Below, piece after piece: positions 1 to 10,474 of a stretch of 64,000 nt of DNA. The notes beneath the pieces were generated by a model. It did not search any database. It worked only from the letters and a program-made list of their open reading frames with translations, and was not told the DNA's origin. The translations under genes and the position numbers were made by a program. Positions within the stretch are counted from its first letter, which is position 1; each line of letters begins with the position of its first letter. The DNA is from Sialis fuliginosa (taxonomy: Eukaryota > Arthropoda > Insecta > Megaloptera > Sialidae), in the NCBI GenBank assembly GCA_961205875.1, contig OY540817.1:11443001-11507000 (forward strand), in the 5' to 3' direction.

Positions 1-865
1 ATTTTACATCGAAGTATACATGATTTTTACGATTAGCTTAGTATTTACGGTTTTTATTAACATTTTAAGGTTGTGTTTTTCGTCAAAAACGCGATTTTTT
101 GTTCAAAGTGATAACAAATTTGCAAAAATCTTAATAATCGTGTGTTCTTCGATGGGAAAACTCATGTAAATAACGAGAATTTTTTTTCTGGATGTTGATT
201 CAAGGAAATTCTGTTTACCGCAGTGGAACACAACAAAAAATATGCAATCAGTGTAGCAACGCTAAAGTCACCATTTTGTTTTATATTTCATTAAAAAAAT
301 GTTTTGAGAAATGTACAATAAATCCTACAAATTTAATTTGATTGTTTTTTTTAATATTCTAAAAAAAGTCTCATTTACCAAAGTAATAAATGTAACACCT
401 TAATTTAAAAATTAAAAAAAAAAATCAATGAAATATAAAATAATTTGTAACAACTATTTTATTTGAAAATAATTAATAGGCTTTATCTATACAATTAAAA
501 TACATTTTTTATGAAGGTTCTATTGTACTATAATTTTGCGATATTGTATATTTTATCTACATTAATTAAATATTTAGCATAACTGGTATGAATTATGTTT
601 TAATCGTGTAAACATATATGGCGGCTTTAATCAAAAGCATAACGGATTAACACGCGTTATCTGTCAGAAGAAAGTAATTTGATGAAAAACGAAAATAAGA
701 ATTAACGGCAGCTTGAAACTGTTGTGCAGAATTTAAATAGTATTTAACTGTTAAATCTTAACGGTTGATTTTGTGTGACTGTATCATAACCATAAACATT
801 TTTCTGGCTTAAAAATCGTGAAATGAATAATATGATGTGTATAAGTGCATATACATATGTATATG
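1..865. other. AT-rich stretch, nothing recognised
   Basis: I see no splice-flanked open frame, terminal inverted repeat or tandem array. Composition is strongly A+T with many A and T runs. It could be intron or intergenic DNA. Confidence 0.5.
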
Positions 866-1104
866 CAGGCTCAGATAGAGAATGGGGGGCTAGGAGGGCC
901 AAATGGCCCGGGTCCCTTAGCTTCAGGGGTTGTGAAAATTATTTATATTTTACATAAATATTTATAAATTATATTATCTTTTAGTTCAAACTAAATTTAA
1001 GGATAATACAGAATTAGTTAGCAATTATGCTCGCGAAACGGAGGAGTATGGGCCCCCCAAAATGATGTTTGGCCCGGGTCTCATTGAAGTTCTCTCAGGG
1101 CCTG
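866..1104. mobile_element. Short hAT-like MITE (239 bp)
   Basis: The left end reads CAGGCTCAGATAGAGA and the right end, reverse complemented, CAGGCCCTGAGAGAAC. Both have a GGCCCGGGTC motif about 35-45 bp further in. A CAGG start is typical of hAT elements. The flanking 8-mers TGTATATG and CATATATG agree at 6 of 8 positions, as a decayed target duplication would. The inside is AT-rich and non-coding, so it depends on a transposase elsewhere. The TSD is low complexity and therefore weak evidence. Confidence 0.6.
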
Positions 1105-1571
1105 CATATATGTATGTATATATTCTTGTACAGTAAATTTTATATTTGTTATAAAATTTATAAACTTAATTAAATTTTGGAATGTTACCATTGCTGTTTA
1201 AAAATGTTTTATTTAGTAATAATTAGATAGTAATAAAGCATCAATTACATTAATAACACTGAGCTGTTGGAAAAGGATCAATCAAGCTGACAAGAACTAC
1301 ATATGTATATTATCAATTACTTATATTATTATATTTTACTCTATTAAAAATTGTGTTTTTGATCATGGCAGCTGAACCTGAATTTATACACTTATTTAAT
1401 GTTTGGGTTCAGGAATTCGAATTTTTCAGGTTCAATTTAAAGAAATTTTTTTAGGGAAAATATTAAAAATAATATTCTTAAGATGTTTTAAGCATACAAA
1501 TTCATATGTTTCATATTGTTGATTGTAGACGGTAGATATTAATTGATTAGTAATTTTTTTAGGTAGTAATT
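1105..1571. other. Unassigned AT-rich stretch with a GAACC/GGTTC fragment
   Basis: No gene seen. Around 1373-1430 a few GAACCTGAA and GGTTCAGG words resemble the GAACC-iterated block at 40436-40590 and may be a small relic of the same repeat. Confidence 0.4.
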
Positions 1572-2017
1572 ATGACACAATCCGCATTTACTAAATATGG
1601 TATCACACAATACAGCAGAGTTGAAACTGATTTCCATAAAAATATAAACTATACAAATAATTTCTTGGACCGGCTTTGGGAAATAAACTATATTCATCAT
1701 TATTATGAAGAAGAAATTATAACAGCTACAACAATTATAATTATGAATTTGATTGCATGTCGTCTTCTAAAATCTTAAGCGACTGATATAGCGACAACAA
1801 TGGTTGTATAAAATATTGCATATTTTTGTACACATCATGGTTTAACGGTCACATTATAAATGCTGTTAGTATTTACCATAAATATGCTGTAGGTGACAGC
1901 AGAAAACGTCGACTGTATAAACAATATAGTGTAGGTGGCTGCGTTAACACCTATAGCCACATTGTTCAACGCATTTTATACAAATACAAACGATATATGT
2001 TTGGCCAGTGTTCCTAG
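1572..2017 (+). pseudogene. Possible broken coding relic, unknown protein
   Basis: Two consecutive open frames lie here. The first (1572-1778, 68 codons from ATG) is rich in Tyr, Asn and Ile and holds a Tyr-Glu-Glu-Glu stretch. The second (1787-2017, 77 codons, different frame, no clear ATG) has aromatic and basic residues, e.g. WFNGHIINAVSIYHKYAVG, several Cys and a basic RKRR. The break between them would be a frameshift if they were one gene. They lie on the same strand just upstream of the possible virus-derived frames at 2197-2821. I do not recognise the protein. In DNA this AT-rich, frames of this length also arise by chance. Confidence 0.25.
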
Positions 2018-2196
2018 ACTTCTTCTAGCTACATACATACTTCTATCAATAGACCTTTACAAATTAATATGATTTCTGTTAGTGTTATTAATGTTTAGTT
2101 ATCATCTTATTAATAATTCTATGTGGTTTAGGCAGTATACTCAAAAATCTTAAATTTCCGAAATTCTTTGAACGGTTTTTATTTGCAGTTTCTTAA

Positions 2197-2821
2197 AGAA
2201 CTTTTTATGTAGAATTGATTGGTGTATTTAGAATTTTTATATCATTTTTAGTTTCCAAGTTACAAGCCCTAACTTTAGTTTTTCTTATGGGCCACTTAGT
2301 TGGTTATAGTATATTTGAGCGTGTTTTTTACTCTACTTTACAACGATATATCATATTTATTTTCGAAAAAAAGTAATAACATTTTTTTTGTAATAATTTA
2401 TTGTATTATTATTCATTTGTTATTTTGATTGTTGTTATTGTGATTTTTGTTTAACAATTTTTGTTTTTCATGGCCTACTTAAAAAATATACCTATCTGTC
2501 AAATTTGCTGTTTGACAAATGTTTATTTGTTTAAATTTTATGAATTATTTTTTCGTATTATCAATTATAGATTAAAACTTTTTATATTTATTCTGGCATC
2601 ATATTCCTCCTGGAAAAAATAACGATACTTTAACGCGGTACGTGGAACGTATCAACCGCGTAAAAAGAGACCCAACTGTATACTGTGATAATGTTTACGA
2701 TATTTATTTTCAAAACTGCTGTGTTTATAATCTTATGTATAGATTTCTTCCTAACAATAGTGGAAATAAAATAAACGTGGAATTCTTACGTAATACAATT
2801 GTAGTTTGTAATTATAATTGA
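2197..2821 (+). pseudogene. Possible decayed Ac81-like (baculovirus/nudivirus) gene
   Basis: A hydrophobic open frame (2197-2376) contains the stretch FLMGHLVGYSIFERVFYS. About 220 bp on, a second frame (2576-2821, 82 codons) contains WHHIPPGKNNDT, INRVKRDPTVYCDN and YFQNCCVYNL, then stops. A membrane-spanning segment followed by a His-His-x-x-Pro-Gly block and a Cys-rich tail is the layout I associate with Ac81, a core protein of baculoviruses and nudiviruses acting in virion formation. The two parts are separated by very AT-rich DNA with ATATTTATT on both sides and lie in different frames, so nothing intact can be made. A third frame (about 2458-2622) runs through the gap. This is identification by family recollection, not by alignment. 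A chance open frame remains possible. Confidence 0.35.
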
Positions 2822-3185
2822 CCTATGAACTGATAATAAAATGGTCAGAACGTGAACTCTGAATTTAACTGTTGTTTTAAATTTTTTACCAAGAAAGTGG
2901 GTTGGATTATTATTGTCTTTAGAAGTTAATTGTTCAATTTTAATTGGATATTATAAAAAGTATAGAGTTAAAAAAATTAATCACAAATCATTATTTTAAT
3001 ATTTTAATTATTTTTTTAATAAGTATTTTACGAATTAGATGACGATTTTTAAAACTAATATATAAGTAAAAGTTTGTTCTAAATAGCTTAATTTAAGGTA
3101 CCTGCGTTGTCTGTTATCGTTTCTTAATTTCTATGCAAGACAAAAGATGAGGATAAAATATCGGTGGCTTCCACGTTCTTTAACA
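2822..3185. other. AT-rich stretch, nothing recognised
   Basis: No inverted or tandem repeats and no coding-like composition were seen between the broken frames and the dispersed repeat that starts near 3186. Confidence 0.4.
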
Positions 3186-3510
3186 AAATTAGTGAGATAA
3201 TACTCGTAACGTTCGCTTTTTAGACGATAATAGTTACAAAATTTAGAATATATTTTTAAAACCCCTAATCCGATTAGCACCAAAATCAATAGGTCTGGAG
3301 TAGGTACTCACTGAGACAAATATTTTACCCAAAAATAATTCAGATCGGTGCATTCTTACAGTAGTTATCGTGAATGAAAGAAAATTCTACATCCAGACAC
3401 ACGCATAACCGCCATACGGAAATTAACTTTTCTTTAAGTTTTTAAGGTAGTACAATCAGAATCTGCTCTTATCTCGGATACAATTTTTCGACGGTATTAC
3501 AATACTTCAA
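3186..3510 (+). repeat. Dispersed repeat A, copy 1
   Basis: About 310 bp here match the reverse complement of 51548-51855 over the full length, at roughly 80 percent by eye. Shared blocks include AGTGAGATAATACTCG, CCAAAATCAATAGGTCTGGA and AATCAGAATCTGCTCTTATC. No terminal repeats or coding frame are seen in either copy. It may be a fragment of a larger retroelement or an unlisted non-autonomous transposon. Confidence 0.75.
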
Positions 3511-3784
3511 TTTTTTTCAGAACATGGAAGTAAAATCAAACATTATTAATTTTTCGTTTTATTTTCTATCTAAAATACTAAGAATATCAATACGAAAAGT
3601 GGAAAATTAATGTTTATTGCATTATCTTCACTTCTACTGTGTATGAATTTTTAATAATAAACATATATACATAGGTATCTACATAATTTATTTATACATA
3701 TTCAAACCATTCAACTGTTTCACTTTTCAATAAAGCATTGAAAAGTAAAACAAAGCCATTACGCTTAACTGATTGGTTTATTCA

Positions 3785-3960
3785 AATAACCGCGGCATAC
3801 GTGCAGACACGCCGAGTGCAGTGAGTGCATTCCGCGCGATCTAGAAGGCGTCGCATGTGATCTCGCCATAGCCTACTACCTGTGCTGTTATAGCTAAAAC
3901 AACAGTGGTGGCTAGATAGTTGAGTTTTAATAAGTACAGTGGTTCACAACTCGATCTGGG
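3785..3960 (+). promoter_or_regulatory. GC-rich island, possible promoter and non-coding first exon
   Basis: A 110-bp patch (about 3790-3900) is unusually rich in GC and CpG against an AT-rich background. An inverted CCAAT box (GATTGGTT) lies just upstream at about 3770. CAGT initiator-like words follow (GTGCAGTGAG, TACAGTGG), and a good 5' splice-site match (CTGG/GTATGTGG) falls at 3960. Frames on both strands are short. This is what an insect promoter with an untranslated first exon would look like. No product can be named, and a relic of a GC-rich transposon is the alternative. Confidence 0.3.
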
Positions 3961-4062
3961 TATGTGGGATATTAGTTTATGTCTTTGATAAAAGTCTAAA
4001 ATTGTAATATGTTATTTGTCGATATATTTTACTAATTATAATAATAAACTGTGGAAAAGAGA

Positions 4063-4615
4063 TAAGGTAGTGGCACCAGTCTTGGCAAGGACCCCAGTAA
4101 TGGCAAATTTTTAATTAAATGTACTGAGTTAGAAATATGTGTTGATATTTGATTACTACCATTTCTGAATATAAATCTATATACATATTTTGATGACAAT
4201 CGGCCAATAGCTGTCAAAATGGTGGACATTTAAACTAATTATTTGTATAATTTATTTATTAATTATTATATTATCATAGAAACTGCTTCATATTGTTTCA
4301 AATTTGACGATTTTTTCTTTTATATGTTTTGTGTCGTAGCACTTATCATTTTGTAATCATTAGCAAGTGTCCATCACTACGTGCTCATTACTGGTTTTAC
4401 CTTTACCATTACTAGAGAAAAAACATGAACAAAATAAAAGGCTATAATTTAAAAAATAAACTATATTTGCGGACTTTGGAAATTTTATTGATTAAATAAA
4501 GAGTTACTTGTTTTATTAGTATCGTGATTCATGAGAATCACAAAAAACAAGCCCTTTAATCCAAAAAAAACGAAAGCTTGCTCTTATAGCGGCCATAACT
4601 GGTGCCTTTACCTTA
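4063..4615 (-). mobile_element. GGTACTGG MITE, copy 1 (full length, 553 bp)
   Basis: This copy lies in reverse relative to the other five. It has terminal inverted repeats of the form AGGTAGTGGCACCAGT and ACTGGTGCCTTTACCT, with TA at both ends as a Tc1/mariner-type target site. Inside it shares with the others a block beginning TTATAGCGGCCATAACT and repeated CCAGTAATGG words on both strands. No transposase frame remains. Short open frames running out of it are shadows. Confidence 0.85.
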
Positions 4616-4975
4616 GTCGGTTGGAAGTATATACACATGTATATTTCCATTCGCTGTTACATAATCTTTTGTATGAAAATACTGCGGTCGCTAAATTATA
4701 TTTAATTTTTTACTTTTAATTATTATTAACAAAGTAAAAAAATCCATTAAATGTGCATGATTGTATTCTGCATATAAATTAAAAACAAAATTTTCGAAAT
4801 CAAATCTTTTTTTATTAAAAAAAACACACGGATAGTTCACAACTTAAGAGGTGCTAGGCCAATAACCTTAAGAAAGAAAAATAAAAATAATATCTAAACA
4901 TCCTTTTGGACCAATCTTTACGTTGATAAGAAATTCTATCAAAGTTTGAGGTACTCTGTGTTTATTTGAGTGTAG

Positions 4976-5113
4976 TGTCAATATCTAAACACGAATCGGC
5001 GATGTGGGATCACGCGATTGCTCCAAGAAAAACTTGTGATGGGAAAAGTCGTCAACGATGTTCTCTTAGGAACCACAGCAATTGAGATTTATTATGCACT
5101 ACTGTTTTCATAA
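4976..5113 (+). CDS. Possible exon or pseudo-exon, unknown protein
   Basis: A 46-codon open frame with mixed composition (part: LLQEKLVMGKVVNDVLLGTT) ends in a stop at 5111-5113. It sits in the GC-richer block 4990-5090 and directly follows a TAG that could act as a splice acceptor, though the pyrimidine tract is weak. The other strand is also partly open, so the strand is unsure. I do not recognise the peptide, and it may be a transposon relic. Confidence 0.15.
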   Translation, partial: CQYLNTNRRCGITRLLQEKLVMGKVVNDVLLGTTAIEIYYALLFS

Positions 5114-5394
5114 TAAATGTGAAATCTATACGTAATCAGTTTCTTTCACTGTTCTTGTTAATTTTCAAATCCAATTAAAATTCAATTAAAGTTTCAATAA
5201 GAAAATATTACAAAAATAAATCTGTTAATTAATTTTAACATGCAATCATTGATATTAAAACGATTATCAATTAATTAATTATATTGTTATTACTGTGTGT
5301 TTTATGTCAATAGTTAATTATACTATTAGATTATACATATCAATAAGTTAATCAAGATATATTATAAACAATACAGCATCAATGTAATTCAGAG

Positions 5395-5565
5395 TCATAT
5401 GTAGAAGTGGTCGACCAGTTTTCATTCAAATTCGCTTATCACAAACTTATTAGGCTCTTCCCATTTGATTATTATAATATTTAAATCATTTCTCCATGTA
5501 CCAAACAAAGACAGATATTTTGAAACTCATTTGCTAGATAAAGAAGTACTTTTCGTTTATAGTAC
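5395..5565 (+). repeat. Dispersed repeat B, copy 1
   Basis: About 170 bp match the reverse complement of 49520-49705 at close to 90 percent by eye. Shared blocks include CAGTTTTCATTCA, TTCGCTTATCACAAACTTA and CTCCATGTACCAAACAAAGA. No terminal repeats or coding frame. Confidence 0.8.
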
Positions 5566-5637
5566 CTACTCATATTGACAATATAGTATATACTATGTTA
5601 CTATGTATGCATACAAAGGAAAATTTGTGGTTGTAAC

Positions 5638-6168
5638 TAAAGCTGGGCGCGTGAGTAATTTTTGCTCACGATCACGCACGCTCACGAGAGAAAATTTTTT
5701 AGTCACGCCCGCTCACTCACGGTTACAAAAAAAGTATTCACGATCACGCCCGCTCACGAATTCTATTTTTTTACTCACGCCCGATCACGCACGACGGGTC
5801 ACGCTCGTGACCCGAATAATATGTTATAAATAAAATGTTAAATGAATTTTTTTCGTGCAATATAATATGTGTATATTTTATATTTGTATAATTTTTCACT
5901 ATATTTTTTAATATGTATAAAAATTCGATTAACAGATTATCATATATGCATGAGATCAGAAATTAAAGAAATATCAAAATATACATACATATACTCACGG
6001 ACTCACGCACGACAAAAATGTACTCACGCCCGGTCACGCCCGATTGTTTTATTTTGACTCACGATCACGCCCGCTCACGATCCAATATTTGAAAATCGCT
6101 CACGTCACGTCGGGTCACGGCCGTGACCCGACGTGACCCGAAAAATTCACGACCCGCGCCCAGCTCTA
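5638..6168. mobile_element. hAT-type element built from TCACG iterons (531 bp)
   Basis: The termini are TAAAGCTGGGCGCG and, from the right, TAGAGCTGGGCGCG. They are flanked by an exact 8-bp duplication GTTGTAAC (5630-5637 and 6169-6176), the hallmark of hAT transposition. The interior is a dense array of the pentamer TCACG, with over twenty copies on this strand plus a few as CGTGA. The array is arranged in two GC-rich blocks (5641-5815 and 5995-6155) around an AT-rich centre, often as GATCACGCCCGCTCACGA. A palindrome GGGTCACGGCCGTGACCC lies at the right. It has no transposase, so it is non-autonomous. The iterons are probably binding sites for a partner transposase (inference). Confidence 0.9.
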
Positions 6169-6176
6169 GTTGTAAC

Positions 6177-6532
6177 TATATCTATCTATGTTCGCTTCTA
6201 GCAAGAGAATCACTGAAGCGATTTGAATAAGGGTTTTTAAATAATATTCAGTATTTTTCCGAAAAGGTTTACAGCTATGGACCAGTAAAATACGTATTCA
6301 AAAACTTTTACTGCAAACAACGGTTTGGTTGAGAAAGATGTATCATGTATTTAATCTAAAACTAAAAGTTGAATTGCTAATTACACACATCAAAAACGTT
6401 GATAACTCGAAATGAGCTGTTTTGTGTGGGCTAACAAACTAATTTTAGGGTCTTAGGCTTTTTAGCAATACAAATTTGTAAAAACTATCATTATTACCTG
6501 TAAAAATTTGTATATATTTATACGTACATACA
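6177..6532. other. AT-rich stretch, nothing recognised
   Basis: No terminal repeats, coding-like composition or tandem repeat were found between the TCACG element and the next MITE. Confidence 0.45.
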
Positions 6533-7026
6533 TAAGGTACTAGATCCAGTTATGGTCGCTATAAGAGCAAGGTTTACTGTTGTTGTGTAGTAACTTTTTA
6601 TTAATTCAATTTAATTACCAAAGTCCGCAAATATAGTTTGTTTTTTTAAATTATAGCCTTTTATATTGTTTATGTTTTGTCTCCAGTAATGGATAAAGTA
6701 AAACAAGGAATGAGCACGCAGTGATGGATACTTGATAATGATTACAAAAGAAATAAAAGAAAGAATCGTCAAATTTGAAACAATATAAAGCAGTTGCTAT
6801 GATAATATAATAATAAATAAAAAAATAATACTAATAATTAGTTTAAATGTCCATCATTTTGACACCTATTGGCCGATTGTTATCAAATCACGCTGTAAAA
6901 CAGTTCAATGTATATGTAGATTAATATTTAATATCCAGTAATGGCAGTAATCATATACCAACAAATATTTCTAATTTAAAAATAGCCATTACTGGGGTAA
7001 TATCCAAGATTGGTGCCAGTACCTTA
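6533..7026 (+). mobile_element. GGTACTGG MITE, copy 2 (494 bp)
   Basis: It starts AGGTACTAGATCCAGT and ends TTGGTGCCAGTACCT, with TA at both edges. The inside follows the family: GGTCGCTATAAGAGCAAGG, a CCGCAAATATAG block, repeated CCAGTAATGG, and the CCATTACTGGGG subterminal word at the right. It is slightly shorter than copies 1 and 4 through small deletions. Non-coding. Confidence 0.85.
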
Positions 7027-7561
7027 TATGATGAATATTAAAAATATCACAATATATTTACATTCTAGTTTTGTTTGTGTGCAAACTAAATACAGAATAT
7101 CGTGTTTCTTGATTGTCGAAATATTAAACAACGCAGTAAAGGTAATTAGACTGTATTATGATTAAACTGTGTAAACAAAACAAACAATTGTACACACGTA
7201 CATTTATACAAATAACGGGGGCTCCTCGTGCGAATAATAATTATTAACCGCATGTTTAATTTAATCATCCAAGGCCTTGGAAATGCGCGTGTGTGTGTTG
7301 AAATAATTAGGAAACAGTTTAAGCTTGAATATGAAACCATAATGTTTTTATCTACGAGTATATTTATGCATGAATTTAGTTAATTGTTTTCTTGTTTGAT
7401 TTTATGAGAGAGTCATTGTTGTAAAGATAAAAACAAAATAAGTCACATCTTAATGAAGGACTTTTCTTGAATTAAAAAGAAATGTGACATATTGGTCGAA
7501 ACGTCAATAATTGAAGGTACCATCGGCGCGGCGCCACGATGCCGCATTTTTATTTAACACA
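7027..7561. other. Unassigned stretch with a small GC palindrome
   Basis: Nothing gene-like. Near 7520-7545 the near-palindrome ATCGGCGCGGCGCCACGAT stands out, 20 bp before the next MITE. No role can be assigned. Confidence 0.4.
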
Positions 7562-8009
7562 TAAGGTACTGGTACCAGTTAAGGTCGTTATAAGATCAAG
7601 GTTTACTGTTTTTGTGATTAACGGGCTTCTTTTTTGTAATTCTCAGAAACTCATGTTACTAATAAAACAAATAACTCTTTATTTAATCAATTTAATTACC
7701 AAAGTCCGCAAATATAATTTGTTTTTCCAGTTATAGCCTTTTATTTCGTTTATGTTTTTTCTCCAGTAATGGATAAAGTTAAACCAGTAATGAGCACGCA
7801 GTGATGGACAAACACACACAAAAGATATAAAAGAAAGAATCATCAAATTTGAAACAATGGGAGCGTTCACATCTGACCAAAAACGAGCTTTGATGGGTTG
7901 ATTCGTGGAATTTCTGGTGGAATGTACCAGAAATTAAAAAAATCATGCTGTAAGAAAATTGGCCATTACTGGGGTCTTTTCCAAAACTAATGCCAGTACC
8001 TATACCTTA
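7562..8009 (+). mobile_element. GGTACTGG MITE, copy 3, chimeric (about 440 bp)
   Basis: The left end is AGGTACTGGTACCAGT and the right end TAATGCCAGTACCT. The left 300 bp follow the family. The right half is replaced from about 7861 to 7957 by sequence belonging to a different MITE (the hairpin family at 36644-36980), after which the family sequence resumes with CCATTACTGGGG. Either the second element inserted here and then lost one arm, or the two recombined. Confidence 0.8.
7873..7957 (+). repeat. Single arm of the hairpin MITE family
   Basis: The block from CTGACCAAAAACGAGC through GGAATTTCTGGTGGAATG to ACCAGAAATTAAA matches the left arm of the hairpin element at 36644-36980. It lacks the second arm and lies inside MITE copy 3. 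Confidence 0.75.
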
Positions 8010-8098
8010 TTTATTATTATTTATGTTTAGAGTAAGACATAAATAGGTTTATGTTTTATTGAACCGTAATTAAAATGTATAAAAATAAATATGTAAAC

Positions 8099-8272
8099 AT
8101 CCATGCTTATATTATAAATGCGAAAATAACTCTGTTTGTTTGTGACCTTTTCATGACTAAAACGCTGAACTTGATGAAATTTTGCAGGGGATAACTTGCA
8201 TACTAGCTGTTACCGAGACTTCGTCCGCGTAGAATTAGAGTTATTTTCGCAATTATAATATTAATATGGATT
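8099..8272. mobile_element. Inverted-repeat element with RTE-like words (174 bp)
   Basis: The ends form an imperfect inverted repeat of about 34 bp ending in GCGAAAATAACTCT on each side. The left interior (TTTCATGACTAAAACGCTGA) and the right interior (CTAGCTGTTACCGAGACTTC then GTCCGCGT) are the words found at the 3' and 5' ends of RTE-type or SINE-like insect repeats. The arrangement looks like a fold-back derived from two end fragments. Confidence 0.6.
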
Positions 8273-8279
8273 GCAATTT

Positions 8280-10474
8280 ACGCTTTGAATAATAGTTTTG
8301 ACACCAAACTGTGCAAACAATAACAAAACTGTTATGTGAAATCAATACCTTGAATTTATACGTGTAAATATATATATATTTAAACTAAGTCATGTCTAAT
8401 ATAAAAATATTATTTATTTCGTGTTTAACCAACAATTTTTTTCATATGGATATAAAATTATTTTACATGCATGTTAGGTTAAGGTTTAGCGTGAAAAATA
8501 TCCTTAAATATTTATATAAAGATCTTAGGTATTATTGAAATAACTTTAGGATGTTAAAATACACATTAAATATGAATAAAAGAAAAATTATACATATATT
8601 ATAGAAGCAACCAAAAATGCACATTAAATTAAGGTTAATGCCCTGTATTATAAAGAAAATATAATCTTCATACAGGGTACCGAATTGTACTACATATGTT
8701 GTCTATGTATCTGGTTTTGAACAGAAACTATAAATAAATACTTTATTCAGTAGCCCCTTCAAAAGGCATATAATATAAATAACTATGAAATCTATAAAAT
8801 TCAAAGACAATACATATACATAAGTGTATTTGTTTAAATTAAAGAAATCGTGATGTACACAGGGTTAAATAACTTTTGAAAAAGTATCAATAAAAAAATA
8901 AAATAAATATCGCTCATTTACTGCAACAACGTCATAACTCAAATATTGCTATTATTGAGTTATTTACACAGGAAAACCGTTCGTACCTACATGTACTTTG
9001 TACAAGACTACGACAGAGCATAAAATATCTGAAAATTATCATATAAAGTTATACCAATTCAAAATTTTAAACGTGTCTCCTGTCTCCTGAAAAATCACAA
9101 TTTTTGAGTTATGACTAACTAAATGAGTGGTGGAGGGCGTAAAATATAAATATGGTTAAGGTTTCGCAATTTAAAAAAATCGTGTTATATATTAAAATTA
9201 TTTAGCAAGTTTTTTTGATTAAAAAAATGCAATTTCTGATTCCTCCTCACTGTGCAACGCAACCTACATTCAAAATCCATTGTTAATTCTAAATTTTATC
9301 AAATTTCAAAGAATATATCTATGTATAGATATGTCTATTCATCTATCCCCATCACCTTATTATAACACTGTATATGATTACATAATGAAGCCAGCGCATG
9401 GTGTATCTGTACTGTGGGAATCTGATAATGCTGGCAAACAACGCATTATGAATATTTAACTGTAGTAGATTAGCTGCTCCGTCAAGTTAGCACCCCACAG
9501 TTTGTTAACAATTGTTACATGACAATTAATTATTTAAAGTTCTATAACACACACGCTAGAAATTAGTGAGTTAATAAAAAGTGATTCTTTTAATTGTTTC
9601 GTAACAAAGGTGCCATGTCTTGAATGAAAATTTAAACTGTTCTGTTATAAAAATGAAATTTTAAGTTTTTATCGTTTTTTGAGAGGGGTAAACTGATATA
9701 AAAAAATCTGTTCGGCGAGTGAAGTATCAAATAAAAGCTGACGATTCAAGAATTTTAAATAATGTAAACGATTTATTTTTTATTAAAATCTTCGTTTTAG
9801 AATTTTTTCTGCCCCCCCCCCCCCCTCTCCGCAATGGTGAGAGTAATATAGCTTCGGTGCGTTCTTGTACGCACTTTTTCATAAAAATTGTTCTAATAAA
9901 CAAGCGCGTGTATTCGGAAAGTAAAAGTCAGGGCAATTTCAAGTCAAAGGTGAAAGGGAATCAAGTACTACCTCATGTTGAGTACAACTATTGTTAATTA
10001 GCTTAGTTGTATTGTTTCTTGCTATCTTACAACTAACGGCGCATAGTAGATTATACGAGGAAAAAATTATTTTTTTTCATTTATGTCCTAGAAACTAAAT
10101 TTCTATGTATTTCCCTTCTTGGATATTGGTTGTAATATTGCAGTTATGTACAAACTTTGACTTCTAGCAATCGTAATAAAATGTTATTAAAGTTACTATC
10201 ACATGAAGTTGATAACATACTACGGTAAATATACTAAGCTCACGATTTTTTATTGTTTACTATATTTTTTGCTAGTAAAACCCTCGGGTCACAGAAAAAA
10301 AATGCAATTGACAAAATTAAAAAATAGTTGAAAAAAAAATAATAACAAAACTTTTTCTTTAAAATTAAATTACTTACTTGCTTTAGATTAAGAACATCTC
10401 AAATACGTTAATAAAAATATTTCAGATTTAATCGGTGATAATAAAAATAATTGTAAATTTTAATTTTATTTTCG
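8280..10474. other. Long AT-rich stretch with minor landmarks
   Basis: No supported gene. Landmarks: a 41-bp inverted pair at 8639-8679 (TGCCCTGTAT to ATACAGGGTA) that resembles the TAA-flanked family of 52.7-62.1 kb in miniature; a short open frame at about 9385-9459 with no neighbours; and a run of 14 C at 9812-9825. The open frame across 9719-9997 is translated from that C run and is not credible. Confidence 0.4.

Noticed and set aside
2441..2622. Third open frame between the two Ac81-like parts as part of the same gene
   Set aside because: Its composition is Phe/Ile/Leu/Tyr-rich as expected of translated AT-rich DNA, and joining it would need unsupported frameshifts.
5603..6057. Ser/Arg/Thr-rich frames over 5603-6057 resembling an SR-type protein
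   Set aside because: The composition comes from the TCACG array, not from a coding constraint.
5640..6160. TCACG array as a CRISPR-like or satellite array
   Set aside because: Units have no constant spacing or unique spacers, and the whole block has hAT ends and a target duplication.
9300..9460. tRNA or other structured RNA gene search in GC-richer spots
   Set aside because: No cloverleaf with A and B boxes could be traced here or elsewhere in the window by eye.
9719..9997. 92-codon frame with a poly-proline stretch
   Set aside because: The proline run is just a 14-C homopolymer, and there is no other coding signal.
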